Assembly: GCF_001552135.1 (NCBI RefSeq)
Contig: NZ_BCQP01000060.1
Location: 16,264 to 80,263, forward strand
Length of the DNA: 64,000 nucleotides
Origin: Actinomadura chibensis NBRC 106107
Lineage (GTDB): Bacteria; Actinomycetota; Actinomycetes; Streptosporangiales; Streptosporangiaceae
Direction: 5' to 3'
Numbering within the stretch: the stretch's first letter is position 1; every line of letters begins with the position of its first letter. This document shows, piece by piece, positions 33,943-43,287 of the stretch. The notes below the pieces were generated by a model. The model had not been told where the DNA came from, made no database searches, and was given only the letters and a program-made list of their open reading frames with translations. A program made the position numbers and the translations under genes.

Positions 33943-34806
33943 ATGAACGTCCGTCACCACACCGTTCGGATCAACGGGCTCGACGTCTTCTACCGGGAGG
34001 CGGGCGATCCGGCAAAGCCGACCCTGGTCCTGCTGCACGGGTTCCCCACCAGCTCGGCGATGTTCCGTGGGCTGCTGCGCGACCTGTCGGACGACTTCCA
34101 CCTCGTCGCCCCGGACCACATCGGGTTCGGCCAGTCGGCGATGCCGTCCGTCCAGGAGTTCGACTACAGCTTCGAGAAGCTCACCGAGGTCACCCTCGCC
34201 CTGCTCGACTCGCTCGGGCTCGACCGGTTCGCGCTCTACATCCAGGACTACGGCGCGCCGATCGGGCTGCGCATCGCCAGCCGCGCCCCCGAGCGGGTCA
34301 CCGCCATCGTCAGCCAGAGCGGCAACGCCTACATGGAGGGGTTCACCCCCTTCTGGGACGTGCTGTTCGCCCACGCCAAGGACCGGCAGGCGAACGAGGA
34401 CGCGGTCCGCGAGCTGCTGGAGCCCGGCGCGACCAAGTGGCAGTACACCCACGGCGTGCCCGCCGACCGCCTGGACCTGCTGTCCCCCGACACCTGGACG
34501 CTGGACCAGGCCTACCTCGACCGTCCCGGCAACAAGGAAATCCAGCTCCAGCTGTTCTGGGACTACCAGTTCAACCTCGACGGCTACCCGGCCTTCCAGG
34601 AGTACTTCCGCGCCCACCGGCCGCCCGTGCTGATCGCCTGGGGACGCAACGACGAGATCTTCGGGGCCGGGGGCGCCAGGGCGTACGCCCGCGACCTGCC
34701 CGACGCCGAGATCCACCTCCTCGACGCCGGACACTTCGCCCTGGAGACCCACGGACCCGAGATCGCCGATCTCATCCGCGACTTCCTCCCTCGCGCGGTC
34801 GCCTGA
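33943..34806 (+). CDS. Alpha/beta hydrolase, haloalkane dehalogenase/epoxide hydrolase type
   Basis: ATG 33943 with GGAAGAGGA upstream, 287 residues. Landmarks: LLHGFPTSS (oxyanion HG), APDHIGFGQSA, then YIQDYGAPIG with aspartate, not serine, as nucleophile (near residue 103). WGRNDEIF supplies the acid and DAGHFALETH the histidine. An Asp nucleophile indicates attack on carbon (halide or epoxide substrates) rather than ester hydrolysis. It is probably induced through the divergent CGNR regulator when a toxic substrate is present. The 3' end overlaps the convergent TetR gene by 35 bases. Confidence 0.88.
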   Translation: MNVRHHTVRINGLDVFYREAGDPAKPTLVLLHGFPTSSAMFRGLLRDLSDDFHLVAPDHIGFGQSAMPSVQEFDYSFEKLTEVTLALLDSLGLDRFALYIQDYGAPIGLRIASRAPERVTAIVSQSGNAYMEGFTPFWDVLFAHAKDRQANEDAVRELLEPGATKWQYTHGVPADRLDLLSPDTWTLDQAYLDRPGNKEIQLQLFWDYQFNLDGYPAFQEYFRAHRPPVLIAWGRNDEIFGAGGARAYARDLPDAEIHLLDAGHFALETHGPEIADLIRDFLPRAVA

Positions 34807-35428
34807 CGTCCCGGCCGCGACCCGCCGCCGGAGCGGGGCCCTCAGGGAGGAGGCGGGCGAGGAGTTCGGTCACCGCGGACTCGGCGGTCTTGGTGGCGGC
34901 CGGACGGTCGGCGGAGCGGGCCACGGTCAGGGCCGTCTCGTTCAGGGCGGCCAGGAGCATGTGGGCGAACGGGTCGACCAGGTCGGCGGGCAGGGTGCCC
35001 TGGTCGGCCACGGCGCGCAGCGCGGTCTTGACCATGCCGAACCCGTAGCGCTCCTCGATCTCGCGCCAGCGCTGCCAGCCGAGGACGGACGGGGCGTCGA
35101 TCAGGACGATCCGCCGCACCACCGGGTCTCCGGCCAGCCGCACCCAGGCGAGGCAACCCGCGTGCAGGGCGGCCCGGGGGTCGGGGGCGTCCGCCGCCGC
35201 GCGTGCGAGCTTGCGCGAGATGTCGGCCTCCACCGATTCCAGGACGGCGGCGAAGAGCGCGTCCTTGCCGTCGAAGTGGTGGTAGAGGGCGCCCTTGCTC
35301 AGGCCGGACTCGTCCAGGACGGCCCCGATCGAGGCGCCCTCGTAGCCGCGTTCGGCGAACAGGCGGGTGGCGATCGCGACGAGCTGGTCGCGGGTCGCCC
35401 GCCCGCGGGGTGACCGGTGTGCGTCCAT
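34772..35428 (-). CDS. TetR-family regulator
   Basis: ATG 35428, 218 residues. The N-terminal HTH is canonical (TRDQLVAIATRLFAERGYEGASIGAVLDESGLSKGALYHHFDGKDALF). The C-terminal domain resembles the TetR_C group found in AcrR-like repressors. It is divergent from the hydrolase-GNAT fusion at 35524, and two strong palindromes between them are its probable operators, so it should repress that gene and itself. The C-terminal ~20 residues are Arg/Gly-rich and lie in the overlap with the hydrolase gene. Confidence 0.92.
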   Translation of the reverse strand: MDAHRSPRGRATRDQLVAIATRLFAERGYEGASIGAVLDESGLSKGALYHHFDGKDALFAAVLESVEADISRKLARAAADAPDPRAALHAGCLAWVRLAGDPVVRRIVLIDAPSVLGWQRWREIEERYGFGMVKTALRAVADQGTLPADLVDPFAHMLLAALNETALTVARSADRPAATKTAESAVTELLARLLPEGPAPAAGRGRDVRRPREGGSRG

Positions 35429-35449
35429 GGTCAGCCTTCCGGATTGCCG

Positions 35450-35498
35450 AACCGACCGTCGGTCGGTTAGCGTATCGAAACCGACCGTTGGTCGGTTT
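35450..35498. promoter_or_regulatory. Twin TetR operators
   Basis: AACCGACCG-T-CGGTCGGTT (35450-35468) and AAACCGACC-GTT-GGTCGGTTT (35478-35498) are two near-identical palindromes with centres 29 bases apart, in the 95-base space between divergent starts. Two dimers could bind cooperatively and shut both promoters. Confidence 0.85.
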
Positions 35499-35523
35499 CG
35501 CGTGTGGATCCGAGGAGGCGTCC

Positions 35524-36873
35524 GTGACCGAGCACCAGACCGTCACCACCCGTTCCGGGACGATCGCCTACACCGATGCGGGGTCCGGGCCGGTGGCCCT
35601 GTTCGTGCATGGTGTCGGCACGAGCAGCCGGCTGTGGCGCAAGGTTGTTTCGCAAGTTGCTGATCTACGGCGTTGTGTTGCGTTGGACCTTCCATTGCAT
35701 GGGGGCAGCCCAGCGCGGCCGGGGCAGGACTTCTCGCTCGGCGCGCTGGCCCAGGTCGTCGAGGACTTCTGCGCCGCCCTCGGCCTGGACGCGGTCGACC
35801 TCGTCGCCAACGACACCGGCGGCGCCGTCGCGCAGATCTTCGCGGCCCGCAACCCCGAGCTGGTCAGGACGCTGACGCTCACCAACTGCGACGTCCACGA
35901 CAACGTCCCGCCCGAGGCGTTCAAGCCGACCGTGGAGCTCGCCGCAACCGGGGCGCTGTCGCGGTCGGCGGCGGCCGTGCTCGCCGACCCCGCGCTGTCG
36001 CGCGGGGCGCTCGGCACCGGGTTCGAGCGGCCCGCGGACGTCGCCGACGCCGATCTCCGCGCCTACCTGGAACCCGTCCTCGGCACCCCGGAGAACGCCC
36101 GCGAGTTCGAGCGGTTCCTCCTCGCCCTGGGGCCGGACGACCTGCTCGCCGCCGAACCGGCGCTGCGGACCCTCCAGGCGCCCACCCTCATCGTCTGGGG
36201 CACCGGGGACCCGTTCTTCGACGTCCGCTGGGCCCACTGGCTCAAGGACGCGATCCCCGGCGCGACCGGCGTCGTCGAGGTCCCGGGCGCGCGGCTGTTC
36301 TTCCCGGACGAGCGTCCGGACGACCTCGTCCCCCACCTGCGCCGCCACTGGCTCGACCACGCGCCCGCCTGGCGCGCCCGCGCCGAGCGGCCGGACGACG
36401 CCGCCGCGATCCGGGAGATCAACCTCGCCGCGTTCCCGTCCGCCGAGGAGGCCGACCTGGTCGAGGCGCTGCGCGCCGACCCGGACGCCTGGATCGACGG
36501 CCTCTCGCTGATCGCCGAGAGCGCCGCCGACGGCACGCCCGCGGGCTACGCCCTGCTGACCCGCTGCCGCGTCGGGGACGCCCCGGCGCTCGCCCTCGGG
36601 CCCTGCGCGGTCACCCCGTCCCACCAGCGGACGGGCGCCGGTTCGGCCGCGATCCGCGCCGCGCTGGGGGCCGCCCGCCGGATGGGCGAGAACCTGGTGG
36701 TCGTGCTCGGCCACGCCGAGTACTACCCGAGGTTCGGCTTCCGCCGCGCGTCGGAGTTCGGCATCCGCGCGTCCTTCGAGGTGCCGGACGAGAACCTGAT
36801 GGCCCTCGCCTTGGACGCGTCCAAGCCCGTCCCGTCGGGGACGATCCGCTACCCCGCCGCCTTCGGCGTCTGA
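35524..36873 (+). CDS. Alpha/beta hydrolase fused to a GNAT N-acetyltransferase
   Basis: GTG 35524, five bases after GAGGAGG, gives 449 residues. Residues ~1-280 are an alpha/beta hydrolase (FVHGVGTSS, VANDTGGAVAQ with Asp as candidate nucleophile near 99, WGTGDPFF as acid). Where the catalytic histidine is expected (normally G-x-G-H-F), the text is PGARLFFPDERP, so the histidine is missing. Residues ~285-449 are a GNAT domain (RPDDAAAIREINLAAFPS, TPSHQRTGAGSAAIRAAL for acetyl-CoA, AEYYPRFGF) of the YhbS type. The fusion is unusual. The hydrolase half may bind rather than cleave a ligand. A TetR repressor is divergent. Confidence 0.85.
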   Translation: MTEHQTVTTRSGTIAYTDAGSGPVALFVHGVGTSSRLWRKVVSQVADLRRCVALDLPLHGGSPARPGQDFSLGALAQVVEDFCAALGLDAVDLVANDTGGAVAQIFAARNPELVRTLTLTNCDVHDNVPPEAFKPTVELAATGALSRSAAAVLADPALSRGALGTGFERPADVADADLRAYLEPVLGTPENAREFERFLLALGPDDLLAAEPALRTLQAPTLIVWGTGDPFFDVRWAHWLKDAIPGATGVVEVPGARLFFPDERPDDLVPHLRRHWLDHAPAWRARAERPDDAAAIREINLAAFPSAEEADLVEALRADPDAWIDGLSLIAESAADGTPAGYALLTRCRVGDAPALALGPCAVTPSHQRTGAGSAAIRAALGAARRMGENLVVVLGHAEYYPRFGFRRASEFGIRASFEVPDENLMALALDASKPVPSGTIRYPAAFGV

Positions 36874-36889
36874 CCTCTCGGCGGCCCGG

Positions 36890-37669
36890 TCAGAGCTGGC
36901 GGAGGGCGCCCCCGTCGACCGCCCATTCGGCGCCCGTCACCTGGACAGCGAGCGGCGACAGCAGGTAGGCGATGACGCGGGCGACGTCGTCGGCGGTGCC
37001 GAGGCGGCCGGTCGGCAGGTCGCGCACGGTGCCGACGAAATGGTCGATGGCCTGCTCGACCGGTGTGCCGTAGCGCTCGGCGAGCTGGTCGGCGAAGCCG
37101 CCCGGCTCGTCCCAGAGCCGCGTCCGGGTCGGGCCGGGCGTGACGATCATGGAGCGGACGCCGTGCGCGCCGTACTCCCCGGCGAGCGACTTCGACATCG
37201 AGAGCAGCGCCGTCTTGGCCGCCGCGTAGTCGACGAGCGACGCGTCCGGGAAGCGGGCCGCCTCGCTGGCGACGTGCACCAGGCCGCCGCCACCACGGGC
37301 GAGCAGTTCGGGGATCGCGGCGCGGCTCATCCGGACGGCGGAGTACAGGTTGAGCTCGAACGTGTCCCGCCAGTCGGCGTCGGTCACGTCCAGGAACCCG
37401 GACCGCGTCGTCACTCCCCCGGCGTTGTTGACCAGGCCGTCGAGCCGTCCGTAGCGCTCGATCGCGGTACGGACGGCCGTCCGCGCCGCGTCCGGGTCGG
37501 TCACGTCGGCGGCGAGGCCGGAGACCCGGTCGCCGGAGTCCGGCGGGGCCGTGCGCGCGACGCCGAGGACGCTCGCGCCCTCCTCGGCCAGCACCCGCGC
37601 GGTGGCCGCGCCGATCCCGGCGGAGGCGCCGGTGACGATGAAGACCCTTCCGGTCAGCCGCAGGTCCAT
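36890..37669 (-). CDS. SDR-family NAD(P)-dependent oxidoreductase
   Basis: ATG 37669, 259 residues, classical SDR size. TGASAGIGAATA binds the cofactor, NNAGG stabilises the sheet, and the catalytic set is Ser (HVASEAARF), Tyr and Lys (YAAAK). The end AVQVTGAEWAVDGGAL is typical. It reduces or oxidises an alcohol or ketone that cannot be named. It begins seven bases after the stop of the MmyB-type regulator on the same strand, so both are one operon. Confidence 0.92.
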   Translation of the reverse strand: MDLRLTGRVFIVTGASAGIGAATARVLAEEGASVLGVARTAPPDSGDRVSGLAADVTDPDAARTAVRTAIERYGRLDGLVNNAGGVTTRSGFLDVTDADWRDTFELNLYSAVRMSRAAIPELLARGGGGLVHVASEAARFPDASLVDYAAAKTALLSMSKSLAGEYGAHGVRSMIVTPGPTRTRLWDEPGGFADQLAERYGTPVEQAIDHFVGTVRDLPTGRLGTADDVARVIAYLLSPLAVQVTGAEWAVDGGALRQL

Positions 37670-37676
37670 CCTCGCC

Positions 37677-38567
37677 TCACCCGGCGTGCGCGCGCCGCGC
37701 GGGCTGAGAGGGTTCGGCGACCTTGGCGCGGAGGAGGCGGAGGGCGGCCTCGGACGGCGACCCCGGCGCCGCGCTGTACATGAGGATCCGGTGGCCCGAG
37801 TCGTCCGGCAGGTGCAGCGCCTCGAACTGGAGTGTCAGCTCGCCGACCTCGGGGTGGCGGAAGTGCTTGGTGCCCGACGCGCAGGTCGCCACCGGGTGCT
37901 TCGACCACAGCGACGCGAACTCGGGGCTGCGCATCGACAGCTCCCCGACCAGCTCGGCGAGGTCGCGGTCGTCGGGGAAGCGTCCGGCCACCAGGCGCAG
38001 CGACGCGATCGCGCGCGTGGCCTCCTCCTGCCAGTGGACGTGCAGGTCGCGGTAGTGGGCGTCCAGGAACAGCATGCGGGTGAGGTTCGGCCGCTCGGCC
38101 GGACGGTCCGGCGCGCCGGCCGCGTAGTGCCCGGCCAGCAGGAGGTGCCCGAGCGTGTTCCAGGCGAGCACCTCGGTGCGCCGTCCGAGGACGACCGCCG
38201 GGACGTCGCCCAGGGCGCCGATGAGCTGCCGCGTCCCCGGCCGGGCCGCCGCGGGACGGGACGGGCGCCGCCGCCTCCCCGGCGCTGGCCGCGCCAGGTC
38301 GTGCAGGTGGGCGCGCTCGTCGGCGTCCAGGCCCAGCGCCCGCGCCAGGGCGTCGATCACGGTCGGGGACGCGTTGGCGCTGTGCCCCTGTTCAAGGCGC
38401 GCGTAGTAGGTGGCGCTGACCCCGGCGAGCTGGGCGAGCTCCTCCCGGCGCAGGCCGGGGACGCGGCGGGCGCCGTAGGAGACGACGCCGACGTCGCCGG
38501 GTTTGAGGGCGGCCCGGCGGCTGCGCAGGAATTCGCCGAGCGGGGTCCGCTGTTCGCTGTCGGCCAT
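37677..38567 (-). CDS. MmyB-like XRE-family regulator
   Basis: ATG 38567, 296 residues. The N-terminal HTH has the pattern VPGLRREELAQLAGVSATYYARLEQG typical of the MmyB group (named from the methylenomycin cluster). The C-terminal MmyB ligand domain follows, with VLAWNTLGHLLL and WSKHPVATCASGTKHFRHPEVGELTL. It is probably an autoregulated activator or repressor for the SDR gene in its operon and for the divergent MFS pump at 38700; the shared 132-base intergenic space supports joint control. Confidence 0.9.
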   Translation of the reverse strand: MADSEQRTPLGEFLRSRRAALKPGDVGVVSYGARRVPGLRREELAQLAGVSATYYARLEQGHSANASPTVIDALARALGLDADERAHLHDLARPAPGRRRRPSRPAAARPGTRQLIGALGDVPAVVLGRRTEVLAWNTLGHLLLAGHYAAGAPDRPAERPNLTRMLFLDAHYRDLHVHWQEEATRAIASLRLVAGRFPDDRDLAELVGELSMRSPEFASLWSKHPVATCASGTKHFRHPEVGELTLQFEALHLPDDSGHRILMYSAAPGSPSEAALRLLRAKVAEPSQPARRAHAG

Positions 38568-38699
38568 GAATTCACAGTAGGCGGGGCCGGGACGTCCAGC
38601 CTCACCCTGCCAGTGCTTGGTTCGCTGGTTTCTGGATGGCGGCCGCGGCCGTCCTTAACGTCTCCGGTCAACCGCTCTCGGATACGGAGGAACAGCCGC

Positions 38700-40172
38700 A
38701 TGACCAGCACCGACCAGCACCGGATGACGCGCGCGCAACGGGCCGTCCTGCTCGTTCTGCTCAGCGCGGGTTTCACCCTCGCGGTGGACTTCTCCATTCT
38801 CAACGTCGCCCTCCCCGATATCGGCGCGGGCGTCGGACTCGGCCTCGCGAACCTGCAATGGGTCGCGACCGTGTTCGCCCTTTGCGCCGCCGGATTCACC
38901 CTTCTGTTCGGACGGATCGGCGACCTGTTCGGCCGCCGCCGCGTGTTCCTCGCGGGAATGGCGGTGCTCGGCGTCGCGTCCCTGGTCGGCGGGCTCGCCG
39001 AGTCCCCGGAACTGCTGCTGCCCGCGCGGGCCGCGCAGGGCCTCGCCACCGCCGCCGTGACGCCGACCGCCGTCTCGCTGCTGACGACGTCGTTCCCGGC
39101 CGGTCCGCTGCGCGACCGGGCGCTCGGGCTGAACGGCGCGCTGATGGCGGCCGGGTTCACGACGGGCGCGATCCTCGGCGGCGTGCTGACCGACCGGCTG
39201 AGCTGGCGGTGGGCGTTCTTCGTCAACGTGCCGGTCGCCGTCGCGGTGCTCGTCGTGGCGCCGCTGGTGCTGGCGGAGAGCAGGCCGTCCCGGCGGCCGA
39301 GGCTGGACCTCCTCGGCGCCCTCACCGTCACGCTCGGGCTCCTCGCGGTCGTGTACGGGCTGACCAGGGCGGGTGAGACGTCCTGGAGCGACCCCTTGGT
39401 GCCGTCCGCGCTGCTCCTCGGGCTGGTGCTGCTGGCGGTGTTCTGGCTGGTGGAGAAGCGCGTCGCCGCGCCCCTCGTGCCGGTGCCGATCCTGCGGCGG
39501 CGCGGCGTCGCGTGGGGGAACGCCGCCGGGCTGCTCGCCTTCGCGACCGAGACGTCGCTCGTGTTCCTGCTCACCCTCTACATGCAGAAGGTGCTCGGGT
39601 TCTCGCCGCTGTCGGCCGGGCTGTCGTTCGCCGTCCTCGGGCTCGGGACGGTCCTCGGCGGGACGCTCGCGCCCAGGGTCATCGCGCGGGCCGGCACCCG
39701 GCGGACGCTCGTGCTCGGCTTCGCCGCCCAGGCCGCCGCGACCCTGCCGCTCGTGCTGCTCGGCCCCGGCGCCGGGTGGATGGCGCTGCTGCTCGTGGCG
39801 ACCTTCGCGGGCGGCACGGCCAATCTGGTGGCGATCGTCGGGTTCATGGTCACCGCGACGTCCGGGCTGCCGGACGGGGAGCAGGGCCTCGCGGGCGGGC
39901 TCGCGACGATGAGCCAGCAGATCGGCATCACGCTCGGCATCCCGGTCATGAGCTCGGTCGTCGCGGCGCGCGTGCACGCCCTCGGCGGGACGGAGACCGG
40001 GTCCGCCGTGCTGAGCGGCGTCCGGCTGGCGATCCTCGCCAACGCGCTGGTCTGCGTCGCCGCGGGCGTCCTCGTCGCCGCGTTCCTGCGGCGGCCGCGC
40101 CCGGACGCGCCGGTACGCGGATCCGGGGGCAAAGGTTTCGCTGCGAGCGGGCAAGCGTTCGGCGATCACTGA
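38700..40172 (+). CDS. MFS drug:H+ antiporter, DHA2 (14-helix) family
   Basis: ATG 38700 with GGAGG ten bases upstream gives 490 residues and 14 hydrophobic segments. First-helix pattern TLAVDFSILNVALPDIG, loop motif GRIGDLFGRRRVF and RWAFFVNVPVAVAV identify DHA2 exporters. These use the proton gradient to expel drugs, dyes or secondary metabolites. The divergent MmyB-SDR operon suggests regulation by that regulator. The open frame extends far upstream without a plausible start, so the stated ATG is used. Confidence 0.92.
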   Translation: MTSTDQHRMTRAQRAVLLVLLSAGFTLAVDFSILNVALPDIGAGVGLGLANLQWVATVFALCAAGFTLLFGRIGDLFGRRRVFLAGMAVLGVASLVGGLAESPELLLPARAAQGLATAAVTPTAVSLLTTSFPAGPLRDRALGLNGALMAAGFTTGAILGGVLTDRLSWRWAFFVNVPVAVAVLVVAPLVLAESRPSRRPRLDLLGALTVTLGLLAVVYGLTRAGETSWSDPLVPSALLLGLVLLAVFWLVEKRVAAPLVPVPILRRRGVAWGNAAGLLAFATETSLVFLLTLYMQKVLGFSPLSAGLSFAVLGLGTVLGGTLAPRVIARAGTRRTLVLGFAAQAAATLPLVLLGPGAGWMALLLVATFAGGTANLVAIVGFMVTATSGLPDGEQGLAGGLATMSQQIGITLGIPVMSSVVAARVHALGGTETGSAVLSGVRLAILANALVCVAAGVLVAAFLRRPRPDAPVRGSGGKGFAASGQAFGDH

Positions 40173-40204
40173 TCCAGTGGACGCCGCGCGGGCACCGTCC
40201 GGTG

Positions 40205-41530
40205 ATGAGCGAGCGGCGTCCGGACGGCCGGATCGTGCTCCGCGACGTGCGGATCTTCGACGGGGTGCGCGACCGCGCCGAGCCCGGCCACGTGGTCGTC
40301 GAGGGAACCAAGATCAAGCGGGTGGCCGACCGGCCGGAGGCGGACGTCCCCGCCGGAGCGACGGAGATCGACGGCGGCGGGCGGACGCTCATCCCGGGGC
40401 TCAGCGACGCGCACGCCCACGTCCTGCTGGCCGGTGCCACGCAGGCCGAGCTGATGCTCGGCGGCGCGGGCGTCGGGTACCTGAAGGGCGCCGCCGAGGC
40501 CGAGGCGATGCTGATGCGCGGGTTCACCACCGTCCGGGACATGGCGGGCGACACCGGCGACCTCAAGCGGATGATCGACGCGGGCCTGCTGCCCGGCCCG
40601 CGGATCTACCCGAGCCAGGCGGGGCTGTCGCAGACCGGCGGGCACGGCGACTTCGGCATGGTCTACGACGTCCCGACCGTCCTCGGCGGGACTCCGGCGC
40701 GGGCGGAGCGGCTCGGGCTGATGCGGATCGCCGACGGGACGGCGCAGGTGCTCGCGGGCGTGCGCGAGCAGCTCAGGAAGGGCGCGTCGCAGATCAAGAT
40801 GATGGCGGGCGGCGGGGTCGCGTCCGCCTACGACCACCTCGACGTCCTCCAGTACACCCCGGACGAGCTGCGCGCCGGGGTGCGGGCCGCGTCCGACTGG
40901 GGCACCTACGTCGCGGTGCACGTCTACACCGGCGCGGGGATCCGGCGGGCGGTCGAGGCGGGCGTCCGGGTGATCGAGCACGGCCACCTCGCCGCGGAGG
41001 ACGACCTCAGGTTCATGGCCGACCGCGGCGTGTGGCTCTGCACCCAGCCGTTCGCCGAGGACGACCACGAGTACGCCGACCCGGCCTCGGCGGCGAAGAA
41101 CCGGGAGGTGTGCCGGGGCGTGGAGCGCGTCTTCGGCTGGGCCCTGAAGCACGGCGTGCGGCTCGCCTTCGGCACCGACCTCATGCTGGACCCGGCGAAG
41201 AGCACCGTGCAGAGCGAGATGGTCGCGCGGCTGGCCGGGCTGGCCGGCGGTCCGGTGGCGGGGCTGCGGATGGCGACGTCCGGGAACGCCGAGCTGTTCC
41301 GCGAGTCCGGCGCCCGGGACCCGTACCAGATCCCGACCGCCGCCGACGTCGCCGCCTACGGCGACGCACCGCACCTCGCCCGGCTGGGCGTCGTCGCGGA
41401 GGGCGCCTGGGCCGACCTCCTCCTGGTCGACGGCGATCCGACCAAGGACTTGACCGTCCTAGCCGACCCTGACGCCAACCTCAAGGTCATCATCAAGGAC
41501 GGCCGGATCTACAAGAACACCTTGGCTTAG
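40205..41530 (+). CDS. Metal-dependent amidohydrolase (imidazolonepropionase-like)
   Basis: ATG 40205 (GTG 40202 adjoining) gives 441 residues. Amidohydrolase motifs in order: LIPGLSDAHAHV (H-x-H metal ligands), QIKMMAGGG (bridging Lys), VHVYTGAGI (His), VIEHGHLA (His) and LAFGTDLML (Asp). The end ADLLLVDGDP is the usual beta-strand return. The Sgx9260-like group hydrolyses N-acyl or Xaa-Pro dipeptides and similar amides; the substrate here is unknown. It follows the MFS gene by 32 bases, so it may be co-transcribed with it. Confidence 0.9.
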   Translation: MSERRPDGRIVLRDVRIFDGVRDRAEPGHVVVEGTKIKRVADRPEADVPAGATEIDGGGRTLIPGLSDAHAHVLLAGATQAELMLGGAGVGYLKGAAEAEAMLMRGFTTVRDMAGDTGDLKRMIDAGLLPGPRIYPSQAGLSQTGGHGDFGMVYDVPTVLGGTPARAERLGLMRIADGTAQVLAGVREQLRKGASQIKMMAGGGVASAYDHLDVLQYTPDELRAGVRAASDWGTYVAVHVYTGAGIRRAVEAGVRVIEHGHLAAEDDLRFMADRGVWLCTQPFAEDDHEYADPASAAKNREVCRGVERVFGWALKHGVRLAFGTDLMLDPAKSTVQSEMVARLAGLAGGPVAGLRMATSGNAELFRESGARDPYQIPTAADVAAYGDAPHLARLGVVAEGAWADLLLVDGDPTKDLTVLADPDANLKVIIKDGRIYKNTLA

Positions 41531-41548
41531 GCGTCCGCCCGCTCTCGA

Positions 41549-43063
41549 TCAGGTGTTGAGCGAGGACGAACGGCGGCCGCGGCCGGGCTTGCGCTTGGCC
41601 GCGTCGTGCGAGTTCCGAGGACGTCCGCCCTGCACGGCCGCCGGCCGCTTCCGCGAACGCCCGTCATCGCGCTTGGCGTCCCGAACGTCGTCGCGCCGGG
41701 CCGCCGAAGCGGGCTTGCGGGCGGTGTCGGCGGGAGCGGGACGGGACGGTGCGCGCGCCCCGGTGATGCGCGTCAGCTCGGGGTCGCCCGGACCGACGTC
41801 CGCCGAGCGCGGCCTGATCCCGGCCTTCGCCATCAGGTCCTTCACCTCGCGGCGCTGGTCGGGCAGGACGAGCGTGACCACGGTCCCGGTCCGGCCCGCG
41901 CGGGCGGTGCGGCCGCCCCGGTGGAGGTAGTCCTTGTGGTCGGCGGGCGGGTCGATGTTGACGACGAGGTCGAGGTCGTCGATGTGGATCCCGCGGGCGG
42001 CGACGTTGGTGGCGACCAGCACGGTGACGTCCCCGGCGTGGAAGCCGTCCAGCGCCCGGTTGCGCTGCGACTGGGTCTTGCCGCCGTGCAGCGCGGCGGC
42101 GCGGACGCCGCGCGAGGTGAGCTTGCGGACGAGCCGGTCCGCCGCGTACTTCTTGCCGACGAACATGATCACGCGCTCGTCGCGGGCGGCGATGTGCACG
42201 GTGGTCTCGTGCTTGTCGGCGTCCGTGACGTGCAGCAGGTGGTGCTCCATCGTGCCGACCGCCCCGGCGGGCGGGTCGACGGAGTGGGTCACCGGGTCGC
42301 TGAGGAACCGGCGGACGAGCGTGTCGACGTTCCGGTCCAGCGTCGCGGAGAACAGCATCCGCTGCCCGCCGCCCGGCGTCTGCTCCAGAAGCCGGGTGAC
42401 CTGCGGCAGGAAGCCCATGTCGGTCATCTGGTCGGCCTCGTCCAGGACGGTCGTGCGGACCCGGTCGAGGCGGCAGTCGCCGCGCTCGATGAGGTCGGCG
42501 AGGCGTCCGGGGGTGGCGATCAGGACGTCGGCGCCGCGGGCGAGGGCGTTCGCCTGCCGGACGAGCGACATGCCGCCGACCACGGTCGCGACCCGCAGGC
42601 CGACGGCGTCGGCGTACGGCGCGAGCGCGCCCGCGACCTGCTGCGCGAGCTCGCGGGTGGGGACGAGGACGAGCGCGAGCGGCGCGCGGGGCTCGGCGCG
42701 GTGCCCGGCGGTGCGGGCGAGCAGGGCGAGGCCGAAGGCGAGGGTCTTGCCGGAGCCGGTGCGGCCGCGGCCGAGGACGTCCCGTCCGGCGAGCGCGTTC
42801 GGCAGCGCCGCCGCCTGGATCGGGAACGGGGACGTCACGCCCTGCCGGGCCAGCTCGGCGTGGAGCGGCGCGGGCATCCGCAGGTCGGCGAACGACGCGG
42901 CGGGCGGGAGCGACGCGGCGGCCGGGCCGGACGCGGAGGACGCGGCGGCCGGGTGGGCCGGGCGGGCGGCGTCGGCGCGGGGACGCGCGGGACGGCGGCG
43001 GCCGGGACGCTGGCGCGGCGCGGACGAGCGTTTTCGGGAGGTCTGCCGGGAGTCGTCGGGCAT
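41549..43063 (-). CDS. DEAD-box RNA helicase, cold-shock associated
   Basis: I choose ATG 43063 (GAGGAAGG nine bases upstream); an earlier in-frame ATG at 43144 has no site. 504 residues. All motifs are present: FPIQAAALPNAL (Q), GRTGSGKT (~100), PTRELAQQ, TPGRLAD, LDEADQM (here D-E-A-D), SATL, ATNVAARGIHI and HRGGRTARAG. The ends are basic and low-complexity (RKRSSAPRQRPGRRRPAR at the N-terminus), typical of RNA-binding tails. It unwinds structured RNA in ribosome assembly or cold adaptation. It lies 225 bases downstream of the cold-shock gene on the same strand. Confidence 0.92.
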   Translation of the reverse strand: MPDDSRQTSRKRSSAPRQRPGRRRPARPRADAARPAHPAAASSASGPAAASLPPAASFADLRMPAPLHAELARQGVTSPFPIQAAALPNALAGRDVLGRGRTGSGKTLAFGLALLARTAGHRAEPRAPLALVLVPTRELAQQVAGALAPYADAVGLRVATVVGGMSLVRQANALARGADVLIATPGRLADLIERGDCRLDRVRTTVLDEADQMTDMGFLPQVTRLLEQTPGGGQRMLFSATLDRNVDTLVRRFLSDPVTHSVDPPAGAVGTMEHHLLHVTDADKHETTVHIAARDERVIMFVGKKYAADRLVRKLTSRGVRAAALHGGKTQSQRNRALDGFHAGDVTVLVATNVAARGIHIDDLDLVVNIDPPADHKDYLHRGGRTARAGRTGTVVTLVLPDQRREVKDLMAKAGIRPRSADVGPGDPELTRITGARAPSRPAPADTARKPASAARRDDVRDAKRDDGRSRKRPAAVQGGRPRNSHDAAKRKPGRGRRSSSLNT

Positions 43064-43287
43064 GGTGGTCGAGCCTTCCTCGAAGCGGCGCGTGTCGAGG
43101 AAGTGCTCCGCCGCCGCCACGAACGGGGCGCGCAGGGTTCTCAAGAACGAACCGGATGCCGGCCGGCGGAACAGAGGCCGCGGGCCGTGCTGGAAATCTG
43201 GACGGGCGGCACGCGGGGCGGACGGCGCCGAGGTGCCGTCCGCCGCGCGGCCTTCACGATCAAGCGTGCGCGATCACAAGGGGGTGA

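Noticed and set aside
38357..40169. Long minus-strand frames opposite the MFS and amidohydrolase genes
   Set aside because: They mirror the codon bias of the real plus-strand genes and encode no recognisable protein.
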